A DNA stretch of 64,000 nt. Origin: Mitsuaria sp. GD03876 (GTDB lineage: Bacteria > Pseudomonadota > Gammaproteobacteria > Burkholderiales > Burkholderiaceae_C). A program made the position numbers and the translations under genes. Within the stretch, counting starts at the first letter, position 1. Every line of letters starts with the position of its first letter. The DNA is taken from positions 40,593 through 104,592 of the forward strand of contig NZ_JAOCCU010000023.1 in assembly GCF_029840635.1 (NCBI RefSeq), written 5' to 3'. The notes beneath the pieces are model-generated. The model was not told the DNA's origin and ran no database searches. It saw nothing but the letters and a program-made list of their open reading frames with translations. This document shows, piece by piece, positions 51,937 through 63,182 of this stretch.

Positions 51937-53490
51937 TCAGCCGATCCGTTCCTCGCCGGCGGCGCGCAGCGGCGCGTCGACCGGCACCCGCATCACCATG
52001 CGGGTCCCTTCGCCGGGCTGCGAGACCACCTCGATCTGCCCGCCCAGCACGTTCGTCACGATGTTGTGGACGATGTGCATGCCCAGCCCCGAACCGCCCT
52101 TGCCGAGCTTGGTCGTGAAGAACGGATCGAAGATCCGCCGCACGACCGACGCATCCATCCCGCGCCCGTCGTCGCACACGCACAGCTCGACCTGCGACGC
52201 GTCCAGCCGGTGGCAACTGACCTGCACCTCGCCGCGCTCGCGGCCCTCGAAGGCATGGACCAGCGCGTTCATCAGCAGGTTGGTCAGCACCTGGCCCAGC
52301 GCGCCGGGATAGCTGCTCATGCGCAGGTCCGGCTGCAGGTCGGTGACGACGCGGAACGGCGTGTGCTTGAAGCTGGGCTCGACCATCACCAGCACGTCCT
52401 CGACGACCTGCGCGAGCTCGAAATCGCGCCGCGTGTCGCTGGTCTGGTCGATCGCGACCTGCTTGAAGTCGCGCACCAGGTCGGCGGCCTTCTGCACGTT
52501 GCGGTGCAGGATGTCCTGGCCGCGGCGGGTGTCCTTGACCAGCTCCTCGAGCTGGCTGCGCCGCATCGGCGTGTTCTCGGCCAGCATCCGGTCGAGCTTG
52601 CCCCAGCGGTCCTCCAGCGCCGACACCACCGTCAGCGCGTTGCCCAGCGGCGTGTTGAGCTCATGCGCGACGCCGGCCACCAGCCGGCCCAGCGAGGCGA
52701 GCTTCTCCGACTCGACCAGCTCGCGCTGCGCGGTCCGGAGGTTGGCCAGCGCCTGGGTCAGCTCGGCGTTGGCCTCGGTCAGCTGCACGGTGCGCTGCGC
52801 CACCTGGTCCTCGAGCGTGCTGGCATGGCCGCGCAGGTCGTCGAAGGCCTTCAGCAGCGCCTGGCGCATCCGTTCCATCGCCTTGCCCACGCGCGCGATC
52901 TCGTCCTCGCCGCCGAGCTCCAGCGGCTTGTCGAGCTGGCCGGACGCCAACTCGTCGGCCGCCTCGGACAGCCGGGCGATCGGCCGCAGCACGCGCCGCT
53001 GCATCACCACCAGGATCAACGCCATCGACACCGTCAGCGTCAGCAGGCTGCGCCACAGCGCGTTCCAGAGGTCGTCGCGCTTGCGCGCGAGCAGCGGCTC
53101 GGCGCTCATGACGACGGTCAGCTTGGCGATCTCCCGGCCGTCGCGCAGGACGGGGCGCGTCTCGCTGAGCGTCAGCGCGTCGTCGGGGGAGCCGCGATGG
53201 AACTCGACGAAGGCCTGCTGCGCCGCGTTCTCGGTCACGACGACCGAGACGAAGCGCGGATCGTCGACCTGCGCCTTGACCATCGGCTCGGCAAGGTCCG
53301 GCGAGACCTGCCAGATCGGCTCGGCCAGCGACAGCGCCAGCACCTCCGACACGCGCGACAGGTCGCGCTGCAGGTCCTCCATCACCACGCGGCGGCTGAG
53401 CTGCTGCTCGTACAGCAGCACGCCGCCGGTCGGCAGCGCCAGGCCCACCAGCAACGCCAGGATGACGGCGTTGCGCAACGAAGTCTTCAT
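51937..53490 (-). CDS. Orphan sensor histidine kinase with HAMP domain
   Basis: A 517-residue membrane sensor kinase. TM1 (about 8-27), periplasmic domain (28-145), TM2 (146-163), HAMP (about 164-216), a coiled coil with LEDQVAQRTVQLTEANAEL, then HisKA with phosphoacceptor His276 (GVAHELNTP) and HATPase (NLLMNALVHAF, DDGRGMD, GGSGLGMHIV). The ATG at 53490 begins directly before TM1; upstream in-frame codons lack a family match. No response regulator is adjacent; the neighbour upstream on the same strand is a degenerate GGDEF protein. Confidence 0.9.
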   Translation of the reverse strand: MKTSLRNAVILALLVGLALPTGGVLLYEQQLSRRVVMEDLQRDLSRVSEVLALSLAEPIWQVSPDLAEPMVKAQVDDPRFVSVVVTENAAQQAFVEFHRGSPDDALTLSETRPVLRDGREIAKLTVVMSAEPLLARKRDDLWNALWRSLLTLTVSMALILVVMQRRVLRPIARLSEAADELASGQLDKPLELGGEDEIARVGKAMERMRQALLKAFDDLRGHASTLEDQVAQRTVQLTEANAELTQALANLRTAQRELVESEKLASLGRLVAGVAHELNTPLGNALTVVSALEDRWGKLDRMLAENTPMRRSQLEELVKDTRRGQDILHRNVQKAADLVRDFKQVAIDQTSDTRRDFELAQVVEDVLVMVEPSFKHTPFRVVTDLQPDLRMSSYPGALGQVLTNLLMNALVHAFEGRERGEVQVSCHRLDASQVELCVCDDGRGMDASVVRRIFDPFFTTKLGKGGSGLGMHIVHNIVTNVLGGQIEVVSQPGEGTRMVMRVPVDAPLRAAGEERIG

Positions 53491-53557
53491 CAGGGCCACG
53501 TCCGTCCCTCTGTCCAACCCTTGTGACGGCGGATTATGCGGGCCGGCCGTGACCGGC

Positions 53558-54583
53558 TCATGCGGCGAAACGCTCATCCGCGGCCAGTACCGTGACCCGG
53601 TTGCGCCCCTGGGCACGGGAGGCCTGCAGCGCCTGGTCGGCGCGGCCGATGAAGTCGCGGGCCGTCTCGCCCTGGCCCAGCTGCGTCACGCCCACCGACA
53701 GGCTCAGCCGCCGCTCCGCGTCCGCCTGCAGCTGCGCCACGCCGTGACGCAGCTGCTCGGCCAGCGTGTAGGCCTCGTGAAGGCCGGCGCCGGGGATCAG
53801 CAGCGCGAATTCGTCGTCCTCCAGGCGCGCGGCGACATGGTGGCTCTGGGCGATGCTGCGCACGGTGTTGGCCACCTGCCGCAGCGCGTCGTCCAGGCGC
53901 GCCTCGCCCAGCCGCTCGCGCAGCGCCGGGAAATCGTCGATGTCGCCCAGCAGCAGGCAGGGCGCGGTCGGCGTGCCGGCCTCGGGACTCTGCAGGCAGT
54001 CCGCCAGCGCGCGGTCGAAGCCGCGGCGGTTGCTCAAGCCGGTCAGCGGATCCAGCAAGGCCTCGCTGCGCGCCCGGTGCACCTCCTGGCGCAACGCGGC
54101 CACCTCCTGGCGGCTGGCCTCCAGCCGCGCCACCAGGCTGCCCACCGCATGACCCATCTCCCGCGTGCCGTGCAACGCCTCCGCCAGGACCTGCACATGC
54201 TGCCCCGGCGCCGCGTCGCGCAACGCGCGCTCCCAGCCCTGCAGCGCGCGCGCGTAGTGCTGCACCCGCTGCCCGGCCTGGTCGGTGCAGTCCGACACGC
54301 CACGCAACACGTCGCCGACGTCCTGCGCCAACGTCACCGCCACCTCCTCGTCCAGCTCGGCGATGTGCTTGCGGTAAAGCGCCCAGGTCTGCGGCTCGTC
54401 CAGCGTCGCGCCGTCCTGGGTCAACGCCATCAACTCGCGGCTCAGCGCGCCGTTCATCGCCGTCACATGCTCGTACCAGACGGCATACGTGACCGGATGC
54501 AGCGCGGCGCGCTGCCTCGACATCAACGGCAAGGCAGTGCGCAACGCTTGCGCGCTGGCGGCGATGCTCTCGGTGTACCTCAT
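53558..54583 (-). CDS. Degenerate GGDEF-domain protein
   Basis: A 341-residue soluble protein. Residues 1-155 are a helical sensor of unknown type. Residues about 176-335 are a GGDEF fold: DPLTGLSNRRGFDRAL, GDIDDF, then LEDDEF (255-259 EDDEF) where GGDEF is expected, and ADQALQASRAQGRNRV. Loss of both Gly suggests no diguanylate cyclase activity; it may bind GTP or act by protein contact. The I-site RxxD is not visible. GAGGGA upstream of ATG 54583. Same strand as the HAMP kinase, 67 bases upstream. Confidence 0.85.
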   Translation of the reverse strand: MRYTESIAASAQALRTALPLMSRQRAALHPVTYAVWYEHVTAMNGALSRELMALTQDGATLDEPQTWALYRKHIAELDEEVAVTLAQDVGDVLRGVSDCTDQAGQRVQHYARALQGWERALRDAAPGQHVQVLAEALHGTREMGHAVGSLVARLEASRQEVAALRQEVHRARSEALLDPLTGLSNRRGFDRALADCLQSPEAGTPTAPCLLLGDIDDFPALRERLGEARLDDALRQVANTVRSIAQSHHVAARLEDDEFALLIPGAGLHEAYTLAEQLRHGVAQLQADAERRLSLSVGVTQLGQGETARDFIGRADQALQASRAQGRNRVTVLAADERFAA

Positions 54584-54883
54584 CGGCAGGGTCCCTCGCA
54601 GGTCCGGAACCTGGCCTCGCCCGTCGGCGGCCGGTCCCTTGTGTTTCCTATCCCTGTGCCCAGCGTCCGCTCGAAGACGGCAGGCGCTTCCGGTCATCGG
54701 CGGCGGGGGACAGGTCTTGAGCGCGGCGGCGCACATTGGGTGTGGGGGCGACGACTATTCACGCGAGAAGGGACAGGGGAGGGGACACGCCGGCCGCCGG
54801 CGGCTTCCAAGCATCGGGGGACGCGCAGCGTCCATTTCCCCTTCGCGAAAGCCTCCGAGGACGCCGTTCCTAGAATCCATCGC
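54584..54883. other. Divergent intergenic region, 300 bp
   Basis: Between the GGDEF gene and the EamA transporter gene. It contains no convincing gene. GAGGGGACAC-type purine-rich words are present, but I see no clear promoter or hairpin. Confidence 0.35.
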
Positions 54884-55810
54884 ATGAGCAGTTCACCTTC
54901 GGCGACATCCGATTCCGGCGCGTCAGCGCGCGTGCCCCTCAGCGGCCTCCTCCTCGCCGTCGGCGGCGCGATCGGGTTCTCCGGCAAGGCGATCATCGTC
55001 AAGCTCGCCTACCGCCACGGCGTCGACGCCATCACCCTGCTGATGCTGCGCATGCTGCTGGCCCTGCCACTGTTCCTCGCCCTGGCCTGGTGGGCCGGCC
55101 GCGGCAAACCTTCCCTGACCCCGCGCGAGCGGCTCGCCGTGCTCGGCCTGGGCTTCAGCGGCTACTACCTCGCATCCTTCCTCGACTTCGCCGGCCTCGC
55201 CTACGTCACCGCCAGCTTCGAGCGCCTGATCCTCTACCTCAACCCCACCATCGTCCTGCTGCTGTCCTGGGCCCTGTACGGACGCCGCGTCACCGCGCGC
55301 CAGGCCGGCGCGCTCGCCGTCAGCTACGCCGGCGTGCTGCTGGTCTTCGGCCACGAACTGCAGGTGGCCGGCGCCAACGTGTGGCTCGGCGGCGCGCTGG
55401 TCTTCGGCAGCGCGGTGTCGTACGCGCTGTACCTCGTCTACAGCGGCGAATGGGTGAAACGCCTGGGCGCGATGCGCCTCACCGGGCTCGCGACCTCGGT
55501 CGCCTGCGGCTTCTGCATCGCGCAGTTCCTGCTGACGCGGCCGCTGTCGGGGCTGGCCGAACTCGCGCCGGCGGTGTGGTGGCTGTCGGTGCTCAACGCG
55601 ATCGCCTGCACCTTCGCGCCGGTGCTGATGGTGATGATGGCCATCGAGCGCATGGGCGCCGGCGTCGCCGCGCAGACCGGGATGATCGGCCCGATGTCGA
55701 CGATCCTGATGGGCGTGCTGATCCTGGACGAGCCGCTGACCGGCTGGGTCGTCGCCGGCACCGTGCTGGTCCTGGGCGGCGTCTGGCTGCTCGCGCGCCA
55801 ACGCCGCTGA
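54884..55810 (+). CDS. EamA/DMT-family transporter
   Basis: A 308-residue inner-membrane permease with ten predicted transmembrane helices in two EamA repeats. LSGLLLAVGGAIGFSGKAIIVKL begins the first, GALVFGSAVSYALYLVY the second, and PMSTILMGVLILDEPLTGW is the repeat-2 signature. Substrate unknown (metabolite efflux is usual). Monocistronic. Confidence 0.87.
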   Translation: MSSSPSATSDSGASARVPLSGLLLAVGGAIGFSGKAIIVKLAYRHGVDAITLLMLRMLLALPLFLALAWWAGRGKPSLTPRERLAVLGLGFSGYYLASFLDFAGLAYVTASFERLILYLNPTIVLLLSWALYGRRVTARQAGALAVSYAGVLLVFGHELQVAGANVWLGGALVFGSAVSYALYLVYSGEWVKRLGAMRLTGLATSVACGFCIAQFLLTRPLSGLAELAPAVWWLSVLNAIACTFAPVLMVMMAIERMGAGVAAQTGMIGPMSTILMGVLILDEPLTGWVVAGTVLVLGGVWLLARQRR

Positions 55811-55921
55811 CCAGGGCATCGCGAGGCGCTCGCGGCCCACGATCGAGTCACCCCGCGCACAACGCGGTCGCCGCCCCCGCGCACAATCCCGCCCGGCAAC
55901 GATTCGACGACGGAGATCGAC

Positions 55922-56710
55922 ATGGACTTGGGACTTTCGGGCCGCTGGGCCCTGGTGTGCGCGGCCTCGAAGGGCCTGGGCGCGGGCTGCGCCGAGGCGC
56001 TGGTGGCCGAAGGCGTCAACGTGGTGATCACCGCGCGCGGTGACGAGGCGCTGCAGGCGCAAGCCGCGAAGCTGCGCGCGCTGAACCCTGCCGTGCAGGT
56101 GATCGCCGTCGCCGGCGACATCACCACCGAGGCCGGCCGCGCCGCCGCGCTGGCCGCCGCGCCCCAGGTCGACATCCTGGTCAACAACGCCGGCGGCCCG
56201 CCGCCCGGCGATTTCCGCGACTGGGAGCGCGAGCAGTGGCTCGCCGCCCTGGACGCCAACATGCTGACGCCGATCGCGCTGATCAAGGCGACGGTCGACC
56301 AGATGGCCGATCGCGGCTTCGGCCGCATCGTCAACATCACCTCGGGCGCGGTGAAGGCGCCGATCGACGTGCTGGGCCTGTCCAACGGCGCTCGCTCCGG
56401 CCTGACCGGCTTCGTCGCCGGCATCGCCCGCCAGGCGCGCATCGCCGGCCGCAACGTCACGATCAACAACCTGCTGCCGGGCGCTTTCGACACCGAACGG
56501 CTGCAGAAGACGATGGCCGCCGGCGCGCAGAAGTCCGGCCAGCCGGTCGACGACGTGCGCGCCAAGCGCATGACCGCGATCCCGGCGCAGCGCTTCGGCA
56601 GCGCCGCCGAGTTCGGCGCGATCTGCGCGCTGATGTGCTCGGCCCACGCGGGCTACCTGACCGGGCAGAACATCCTGCTGGACGGCGGCGCCTATCCCGG
56701 GACGTTCTGA
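55922..56710 (+). CDS. SDR-family protein with altered catalytic residues
   Basis: A 262-residue SDR. The Rossmann motif is CAASKGLG (13-20), and NNAGG at 88-92. The Ser141 is kept, but the Tyr and Lys of YxxxK are replaced by Ser154 and Arg158 (SNGAR). I recall a distinct SDR clade with this GLSN pattern. It may use another base, or bind without turnover. Located between an EamA gene and a small repeat-bearing ORF, on the plus strand. Confidence 0.85.
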   Translation: MDLGLSGRWALVCAASKGLGAGCAEALVAEGVNVVITARGDEALQAQAAKLRALNPAVQVIAVAGDITTEAGRAAALAAAPQVDILVNNAGGPPPGDFRDWEREQWLAALDANMLTPIALIKATVDQMADRGFGRIVNITSGAVKAPIDVLGLSNGARSGLTGFVAGIARQARIAGRNVTINNLLPGAFDTERLQKTMAAGAQKSGQPVDDVRAKRMTAIPAQRFGSAAEFGAICALMCSAHAGYLTGQNILLDGGAYPGTF

Positions 56711-56860
56711 CGGCTGGCCTTCATGAGGGGGTGTCCGACCGATGAAGGCCGGACCGCCGCGCCCTGACGCTCGATGGGAGCCATCGCTCCCGACCGGCAC
56801 GCGGCCAACAATCGGCGGTTGTCCCAACGCCCGCCGCCAAGGCGGCATCCGCCCCCTCCC

Positions 56861-57097
56861 ATGGCCACCGACCGGATCGAGATCGTCGAACGCATCGAGC
56901 GCATCGAGCGCATCGAGCGCGTCGTCCGCATCGACCGCGCGCGACCGGTGCGCGCCACCGAGAGGACACCGTCCTCCCGTGCGGGAGAGATCGCCGGGCT
57001 CGTCGATGTCATCGACCTGATCCCCGCGAAGGAGGCGCCCGCGGCCGCGCCGCGCGGCCTGGTGCTCAACGGCGTCTGGGTGCCGCTGGCCCGCTGA
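56861..57097 (+). CDS. Small hypothetical protein with Ile-Glu-Arg repeats
   Basis: A 78-residue acidic/basic protein beginning MATDRIEIVERIERIERIER; the IER units come from 9-base tandem repeats (ATCGAGCGC). The rest (GEIAGLVDVIDLIPAKEAPA, LVLNGVWVPLAR) looks ordinary. No ribosome binding site is evident. It might be a genuine small coiled-coil protein or a chance frame through a repeat. Confidence 0.4.
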   Translation: MATDRIEIVERIERIERIERVVRIDRARPVRATERTPSSRAGEIAGLVDVIDLIPAKEAPAAAPRGLVLNGVWVPLAR

Positions 57098-57116
57098 ATC
57101 CCGTTCGTCAGGCCCG

Positions 57117-58037
57117 TCAGGACCGCCGGCCCGACGACACCAGGATCCCCGCCGCGATCAGCGCGAAGGCCGCGCCGTGGAACCACGCCGGCCATTCGCC
57201 CAGCAGCGCGGCCGACATCAGCGCCGCGAAGACCGGCGTCAGGTTGCCGAAGAAGGCGGCCAGCGTCGGTCCCGCCTGGGCGACGCCCAGCCCCCAGCAG
57301 CGGTACGCGATCAGCGACGGCCCGACCGCCACGTAGGCGAGCGCGGCCACCAGCGGCCAGCCCCATTGCACCGGGGTCGGATGGACGAGCTGCTCGACGC
57401 CCGCCGAGCTCCAGCTGAAGGCCAGCCCGAACAGCATCTGCGCCATCAGCAGCGCGGCCCAGTCCCAGTCGGGCCGCTGCTCGCCCTGCATGTGCGCGGG
57501 CGGCCGCGCCAGCAGCCAGCTGTAGAAGGCCCAGCTCAGCACCGCCAGCAGCATCAGCAGGTCGCCGTGGACGAACTGCACCTGCGCCAGCCGGTCCAGG
57601 TGGCCGCGCGAGATCACCAGCGCCACGCCGCCCAGCGACAGCGCGGCGCCGGCCAGTTGCCGGCGCGTCGGCCAGACGCGGTAGAGCAGGGCGCCCACCG
57701 CCAGCATCCAGACCGGCAGGCTGGCGGCGATCAGCGTGACGTTGAGCGCCGTCGAGCTGTGCAGCGCCTGGTACTGCAGCGCGTTGTAGCAGCCGGTGCC
57801 CAGGATCCCCGTGAGCGCGAAGTAGCCCCAGCGCCGCCGCAACGGGGTCAGGTCTTGCAGCAGCGCCCGCGCGGGCCGCGCGATCAGCAGCAGCAAGGCC
57901 ACGGCCAGCGTCCAGCGCATCGCGTTGAGCAGCAGCGGCGGCACCAGCGGGCCGACCGAGCGCCCCACGACGGCGTTGCCCGCCCACAGCAGCGGCGGCA
58001 GGGTCAGCATCAGGGCCAGGCGTGGGGTCAACGTCAT
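57117..58037 (-). CDS. EamA/DMT-family transporter
   Basis: A 306-residue, ten-helix permease. LALMLTLPPLLWAGNAVVGR starts repeat 1 and MLLAVLSWAFYSWLLARPP repeat 2; NLTPVFAALMSAALLGEWP is the signature end. A GTG at 58070 is in frame, but ATG 58037 leads straight into TM1; neither has a clear ribosome binding site. Divergent from the quinone oxidoreductase gene. Substrate unknown. Confidence 0.86.
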   Translation of the reverse strand: MTLTPRLALMLTLPPLLWAGNAVVGRSVGPLVPPLLLNAMRWTLAVALLLLIARPARALLQDLTPLRRRWGYFALTGILGTGCYNALQYQALHSSTALNVTLIAASLPVWMLAVGALLYRVWPTRRQLAGAALSLGGVALVISRGHLDRLAQVQFVHGDLLMLLAVLSWAFYSWLLARPPAHMQGEQRPDWDWAALLMAQMLFGLAFSWSSAGVEQLVHPTPVQWGWPLVAALAYVAVGPSLIAYRCWGLGVAQAGPTLAAFFGNLTPVFAALMSAALLGEWPAWFHGAAFALIAAGILVSSGRRS

Positions 58038-58132
58038 TGCGGCGATGCGCGCGGGTCGCGAGACTGGCACGATAGCCGCGATCGACGCGTCGGGCGACGC
58101 GCGAGCGACATTCCCTGGTGAGGAGAACCCTG

Positions 58133-59095
58133 ATGAGCGAGAGAGCCGTGCGCATCGCGCAACCTGGCGGTCCGGAGGTCATGGCCATCGAGGCGGTCGA
58201 GGTCGGCGACCCCGGTCCCGGCGAGATCCGCATCCGCCACGCCGCCTGCGGCCTGAACTACATCGACGTCTACCACCGCAGCGGCGTCTACCCGCTGCCG
58301 ATGCCGTCGGGCCTGGGCATGGAAGGCGCCGGCATCGTCGAGGCGGTCGGCGAGGGCGTCACGCACTTGCGGCCCGGCGACCGGGCGGCGTACGCGAGCA
58401 ACCCGATCGGCGCCTACGCCACCGCGCGCGTGATGCCGGCCCGGTGCGTGGTGAAGCTGCCGGACTTCCTGAGCTTCGAGCAGGGCGCCTCGATGATGCT
58501 CAAGGGCATGACGGTGCAGTACCTGCTGCAGCGCACGCTGCCCCAGGGCGGGCTGCAGGCCGGCGACCACGTGCTGTTCCACGCGGCGGCCGGCGGCGTC
58601 GGGCTGATCGCCTGCCAGTGGGCCAAGGCGCTCGGCCTGCGCCTGATCGGCACCGCCGGCAGCGACGCGAAGTGCCAGCTGGCGCTCGACCACGGCGCGG
58701 AGTTCGCGATCAATTACTCGAGGGAGAACGTCGCCGACCGCGTCAAGGCCATCACCGGCGGACGCGGCGTGAAGGTGGTGTACGACTCGGTCGGCGCGTC
58801 GACCTGGGAAGGCTCGCTGGCGAGCCTGCGGCCCTTCGGGCTGATGGTCAGCTTCGGCAACGCGTCGGGGGTGGTGCCGCCGGTGCCGCTGAAGGCGCTG
58901 TCGGCCTCGGGCCTCTACCTGACGCGGCCCTCGCTGTTCGTGCACCTGTCGTCGCTGGAGGCGACGCAGGAGATCTCGGGCGCGCTGTTCGCGGCGGTCG
59001 AGCGCGGCGACGTGAAGATCGAGGTCGAGCAGCGATACCCGTTCGACGAGGTCCAGCGCGCCCACCGCGACCTGGAAGCCCGCACGACGACGGGA

Positions 59096-59116
<21 letters not shown>
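58133..59116 (+). CDS. qor: NADPH:quinone oxidoreductase
   Basis: A zinc-free MDR-family one- or two-electron quinone reductase (zeta-crystallin-like) of 327 residues. GLNYIDVYHRSGVYPLPMPSG, the NADPH fold AAAGGVGLIACQWAK and VYDSVGASTW are diagnostic. AGGAG seven bases before ATG 58133 fixes the start. The 3' end overlaps the convergent histidine kinase by 21 bases. Confidence 0.93.
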
Positions 59117-60847
<1,731 letters not shown>

Positions 60848-61133
60848 GGGGGCGAGGCCCTGTTCTTGGTTACGTTCGGTCGCAGCGGATTGTCGCTTCC
60901 GGTCGTGTCATGTCCATGGTCCGGGGTGCCCATTCCTTCACGTCACGGGCACAGGCGTGCCGATGCCCCCTGAAGTGCGTGAATAGCGCCCGCCACGCCG
61001 CCCGAGAGAACCCTCCGAACCGCCGCATGCGTGGCGACGGCCCTCGATCAGGCAAGGCTACGCAGACGGGCGCGGCGGCGCCAGCCTCGTTTCTCCGGAG
61101 GAACCCTGAGTCCGCGCGCGGCGGTGAGGAAAA
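60848..61133. other. Intergenic region, 286 bp
   Basis: Between the start of the PAS kinase and the lspA terminator. A short hairpin GGCAC-aggc-GTGCC is near 60950. Promoter elements are not clear. No gene called. Confidence 0.35.
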
Positions 61134-61153
61134 AAGCGCGTTCAGCCGCGCTT
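61129..61153 (-). terminator. Rho-independent terminator of lspA
   Basis: Minus-strand stem AAGCGCG-gctgaa-CGCGCTT ends in TTTT(T), and the stem overlaps the lspA stop codon at 61142-61144. Compact arrangement. Confidence 0.8.
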
Positions 61154-61636
61154 GACGCGGCGAAGTTCGTCCCAGATCAGCAGGACGGCGCCGACGGTGA
61201 TGGCGCTGTCGGCGATGTTGAAGGACGGGTAGTACCAGCCGCCCCAGTGCAGCTGGATGAAGTCGACGACGTAGCCGTGCAGCAGCCGGTCCACGACGTT
61301 GCCCACCGCGCCGCCCAGGATCAGGCTCAGCGCCCAGGCGAACTGGGTCTGGTGGCCGTGCCGGCGCAGCAGCCAGACGATGAAGATGGTCGCCGCGGCG
61401 CCCAGCGCCACGAAGAACCAGCGCTGCCAGCCCGAGGCCCCGGCCAGGAAGCTGAAGGCCGCGCCGGTGTTGTGCACGCGCACCAGGTTGAAGAACGGGA
61501 AGACGTAGTGGCTGTCCCCGTACTGGAAGCTGTGCAGGATCAGCACCTTGGTGAACTGGTCGGCCACGATGACCAGCAGGGCGATGGCCAGCCACTGGAT
61601 CAGGCGGTTGCTCGAGGACGGGGACTTGGTGGCCAT
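61142..61636 (-). CDS. lspA: Lipoprotein signal peptidase (signal peptidase II)
   Basis: Cleaves prolipoprotein signal peptides in the inner membrane; 164 residues, four TM helices. The aspartic-protease-like pair is in GAVGNVVDR and [10 protein letters not shown], both intact, and the extended start [15 protein letters not shown] matches. Usually follows ileS in betaproteobacteria; here it stands alone, divergent from a histidine kinase. Confidence 0.97.
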   Translation of the reverse strand: MATKSPSSSNRLIQWLAIALLVIVADQFTKVLILHSFQYGDSHYVFPFFNLVRVHNTGAAFSFLAGASGWQRWFFVALGAAATIFIVWLLRRHGHQTQFAWALSLILGGAVGNVVDRLLHGYVVDFIQLHWGGWYYPSFNIADSAITVGAVLLIWDELRRVKRG

Positions 61637-61754
61637 GGATGCTGCGAAGGGGAACGACGTGCGCGTGCGCGCGAAACCCTCGACTGTAGCGCCCGGCGCG
61701 GGCTCGCCGTGCGGCTACAGTGCGCCCCCCGGATGAGGTTTGCATGAGGCCGCC

Positions 61755-63182
61755 ATGAGACTGCGCCTGAAGATCCTGCTGCTGGCGCTGCTGCCGCTGG
61801 TGGCGTCGCTGCTGCTGATCGCGGTGGCGGTGCGCCAGCAGGAGCGCGAGCTGCTCGCCCGCGAGCACGCCGCGGTGCAGCGCGCCTACATGGACGCGCG
61901 CCGCGACGAGCTGCGCCATTACGTCGAGCTCGCGGTCAGCACGCTGCAGCCGCTGTACGAGCGCACGCCGGGACTGGCCGCGCAGGGCAGCGCCGCCGAC
62001 GTCGAGCGCGACAAGCGCGAGGCGCTGCGCCTGCTGTCCTCGCTGGACTACGGCGAGGACGGCTATTTCTTCGTCTACGACCTGCAGGGGCGGGTGCTGA
62101 TGCACTCGCGCCAGCCCGAGCTGATCGGGCGCGACCTGTGGCAGCTGCGCGACCCGCTCGGCCGGCCGACGATCCAGGAGCTGGTCGAGCAGGCCAAGGC
62201 CGGCGGCGGCTACGTCGACTACCTGTGGCGCAAGCCCTCCAGCGGCGAGATGGCGCCCAAGCTCGGCTACGTCGTCGCGATGGAGCGCTGGAACTGGATG
62301 CTCGGCACCGGGCTGTACCTGGACGGCATCCGCGCCACGCTGGAGCAGCTCGACCGCGAGGCGCAGGCCAACATCGCCCGCACGATGTGGGGCATCGCCG
62401 CGATCGCCGTCTTCGGCGTCGCGCTGATCAGCGCCAGCGCGCTGGCGCTGAACCTGAGCGAACACCGCCAGTCCGAGGCCAAGCTGCGCGCGCTGGCGCA
62501 CCAGGTGGTGCGCTCGCAGGAAGAGGAACGGGCGCACCTGTCGCGCGAGCTGCACGACGGCGTCAGCCAGACGCTGGTGTCGACCAAGCTGCTGATCGAG
62601 TCGGCGCAGCAGGCGGTGCCGGGCGGCGCGGCCGCGCTGCTGCCGCGCGCGCTGGAGCGGCTCAACGCCAGCCTGACCGAGGTGCGGCGGCTGTCGCACC
62701 GGCTGCGCCCGGCGCTGCTGGACACGCTGGGGCTGCCGGCGGCGCTGGAGCACCTGGCGCGCGAGTTCGACGAGGGCGGCGCGGTGCCGGTCGCGATGCG
62801 GGTGACCGGCGCGCCGCGCGAGCTGCCGGAGCTGCTCAACACGGTGCTGTTCCGCGTCGCGCAGGAGGCGCTGACCAACGTCGCCAAGCACGCCGGCGCG
62901 GCGCGGGTGGAGATGTCGCTCGAATTCGCGCCCGCCGACGCCCGGGGCGAACCCGGCGGCGTGCTGCTGCGGGTGCAGGACGACGGCGCCGGCTTCGACC
63001 CCGACGACGCCGAACGCGCCGACCCGCACCACGGCATCGGGCTGCGCAACATGCGCGAGCGAATGGCCTCGGTGGGGGGCGTGCTCGACCTGCAGTCGAG
63101 CCCCGGACATGGGACGCAGATCGAGGCGATCGTGACGGCGGCGGCGATCCGCCGGCTGGCGCGCGACAATCCCGCCCCATGA
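61755..63182 (+). CDS. Cache-domain sensor histidine kinase (NarL type)
   Basis: A 475-residue membrane sensor. TM1 (about 8-26), periplasmic single-Cache domain (about 35-205; DYGEDGYFFVYDLQGRVLMH and GYVVAMERWNWMLGTGLYLD), TM2 (about 211-233), then HisKA_3 with phosphoacceptor His267 (SRELHDGVSQTL) and HATPase (VAQEALTNVAKHA, DDGAGFD, GIGLRNMRERM). ATG 61755 has GAGG five bases upstream; an in-frame TTG at 61740 is less likely. Overlaps its response regulator by ATGA. Confidence 0.93.
   Translation: MRLRLKILLLALLPLVASLLLIAVAVRQQERELLAREHAAVQRAYMDARRDELRHYVELAVSTLQPLYERTPGLAAQGSAADVERDKREALRLLSSLDYGEDGYFFVYDLQGRVLMHSRQPELIGRDLWQLRDPLGRPTIQELVEQAKAGGGYVDYLWRKPSSGEMAPKLGYVVAMERWNWMLGTGLYLDGIRATLEQLDREAQANIARTMWGIAAIAVFGVALISASALALNLSEHRQSEAKLRALAHQVVRSQEEERAHLSRELHDGVSQTLVSTKLLIESAQQAVPGGAAALLPRALERLNASLTEVRRLSHRLRPALLDTLGLPAALEHLAREFDEGGAVPVAMRVTGAPRELPELLNTVLFRVAQEALTNVAKHAGAARVEMSLEFAPADARGEPGGVLLRVQDDGAGFDPDDAERADPHHGIGLRNMRERMASVGGVLDLQSSPGHGTQIEAIVTAAAIRRLARDNPAP

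Noticed and set aside
52319..55810. A 1163-codon frame ending in the EamA transporter
   Set aside because: The part before 54884 is antisense to the histidine kinase and GGDEF genes; a normal start exists at 54884.
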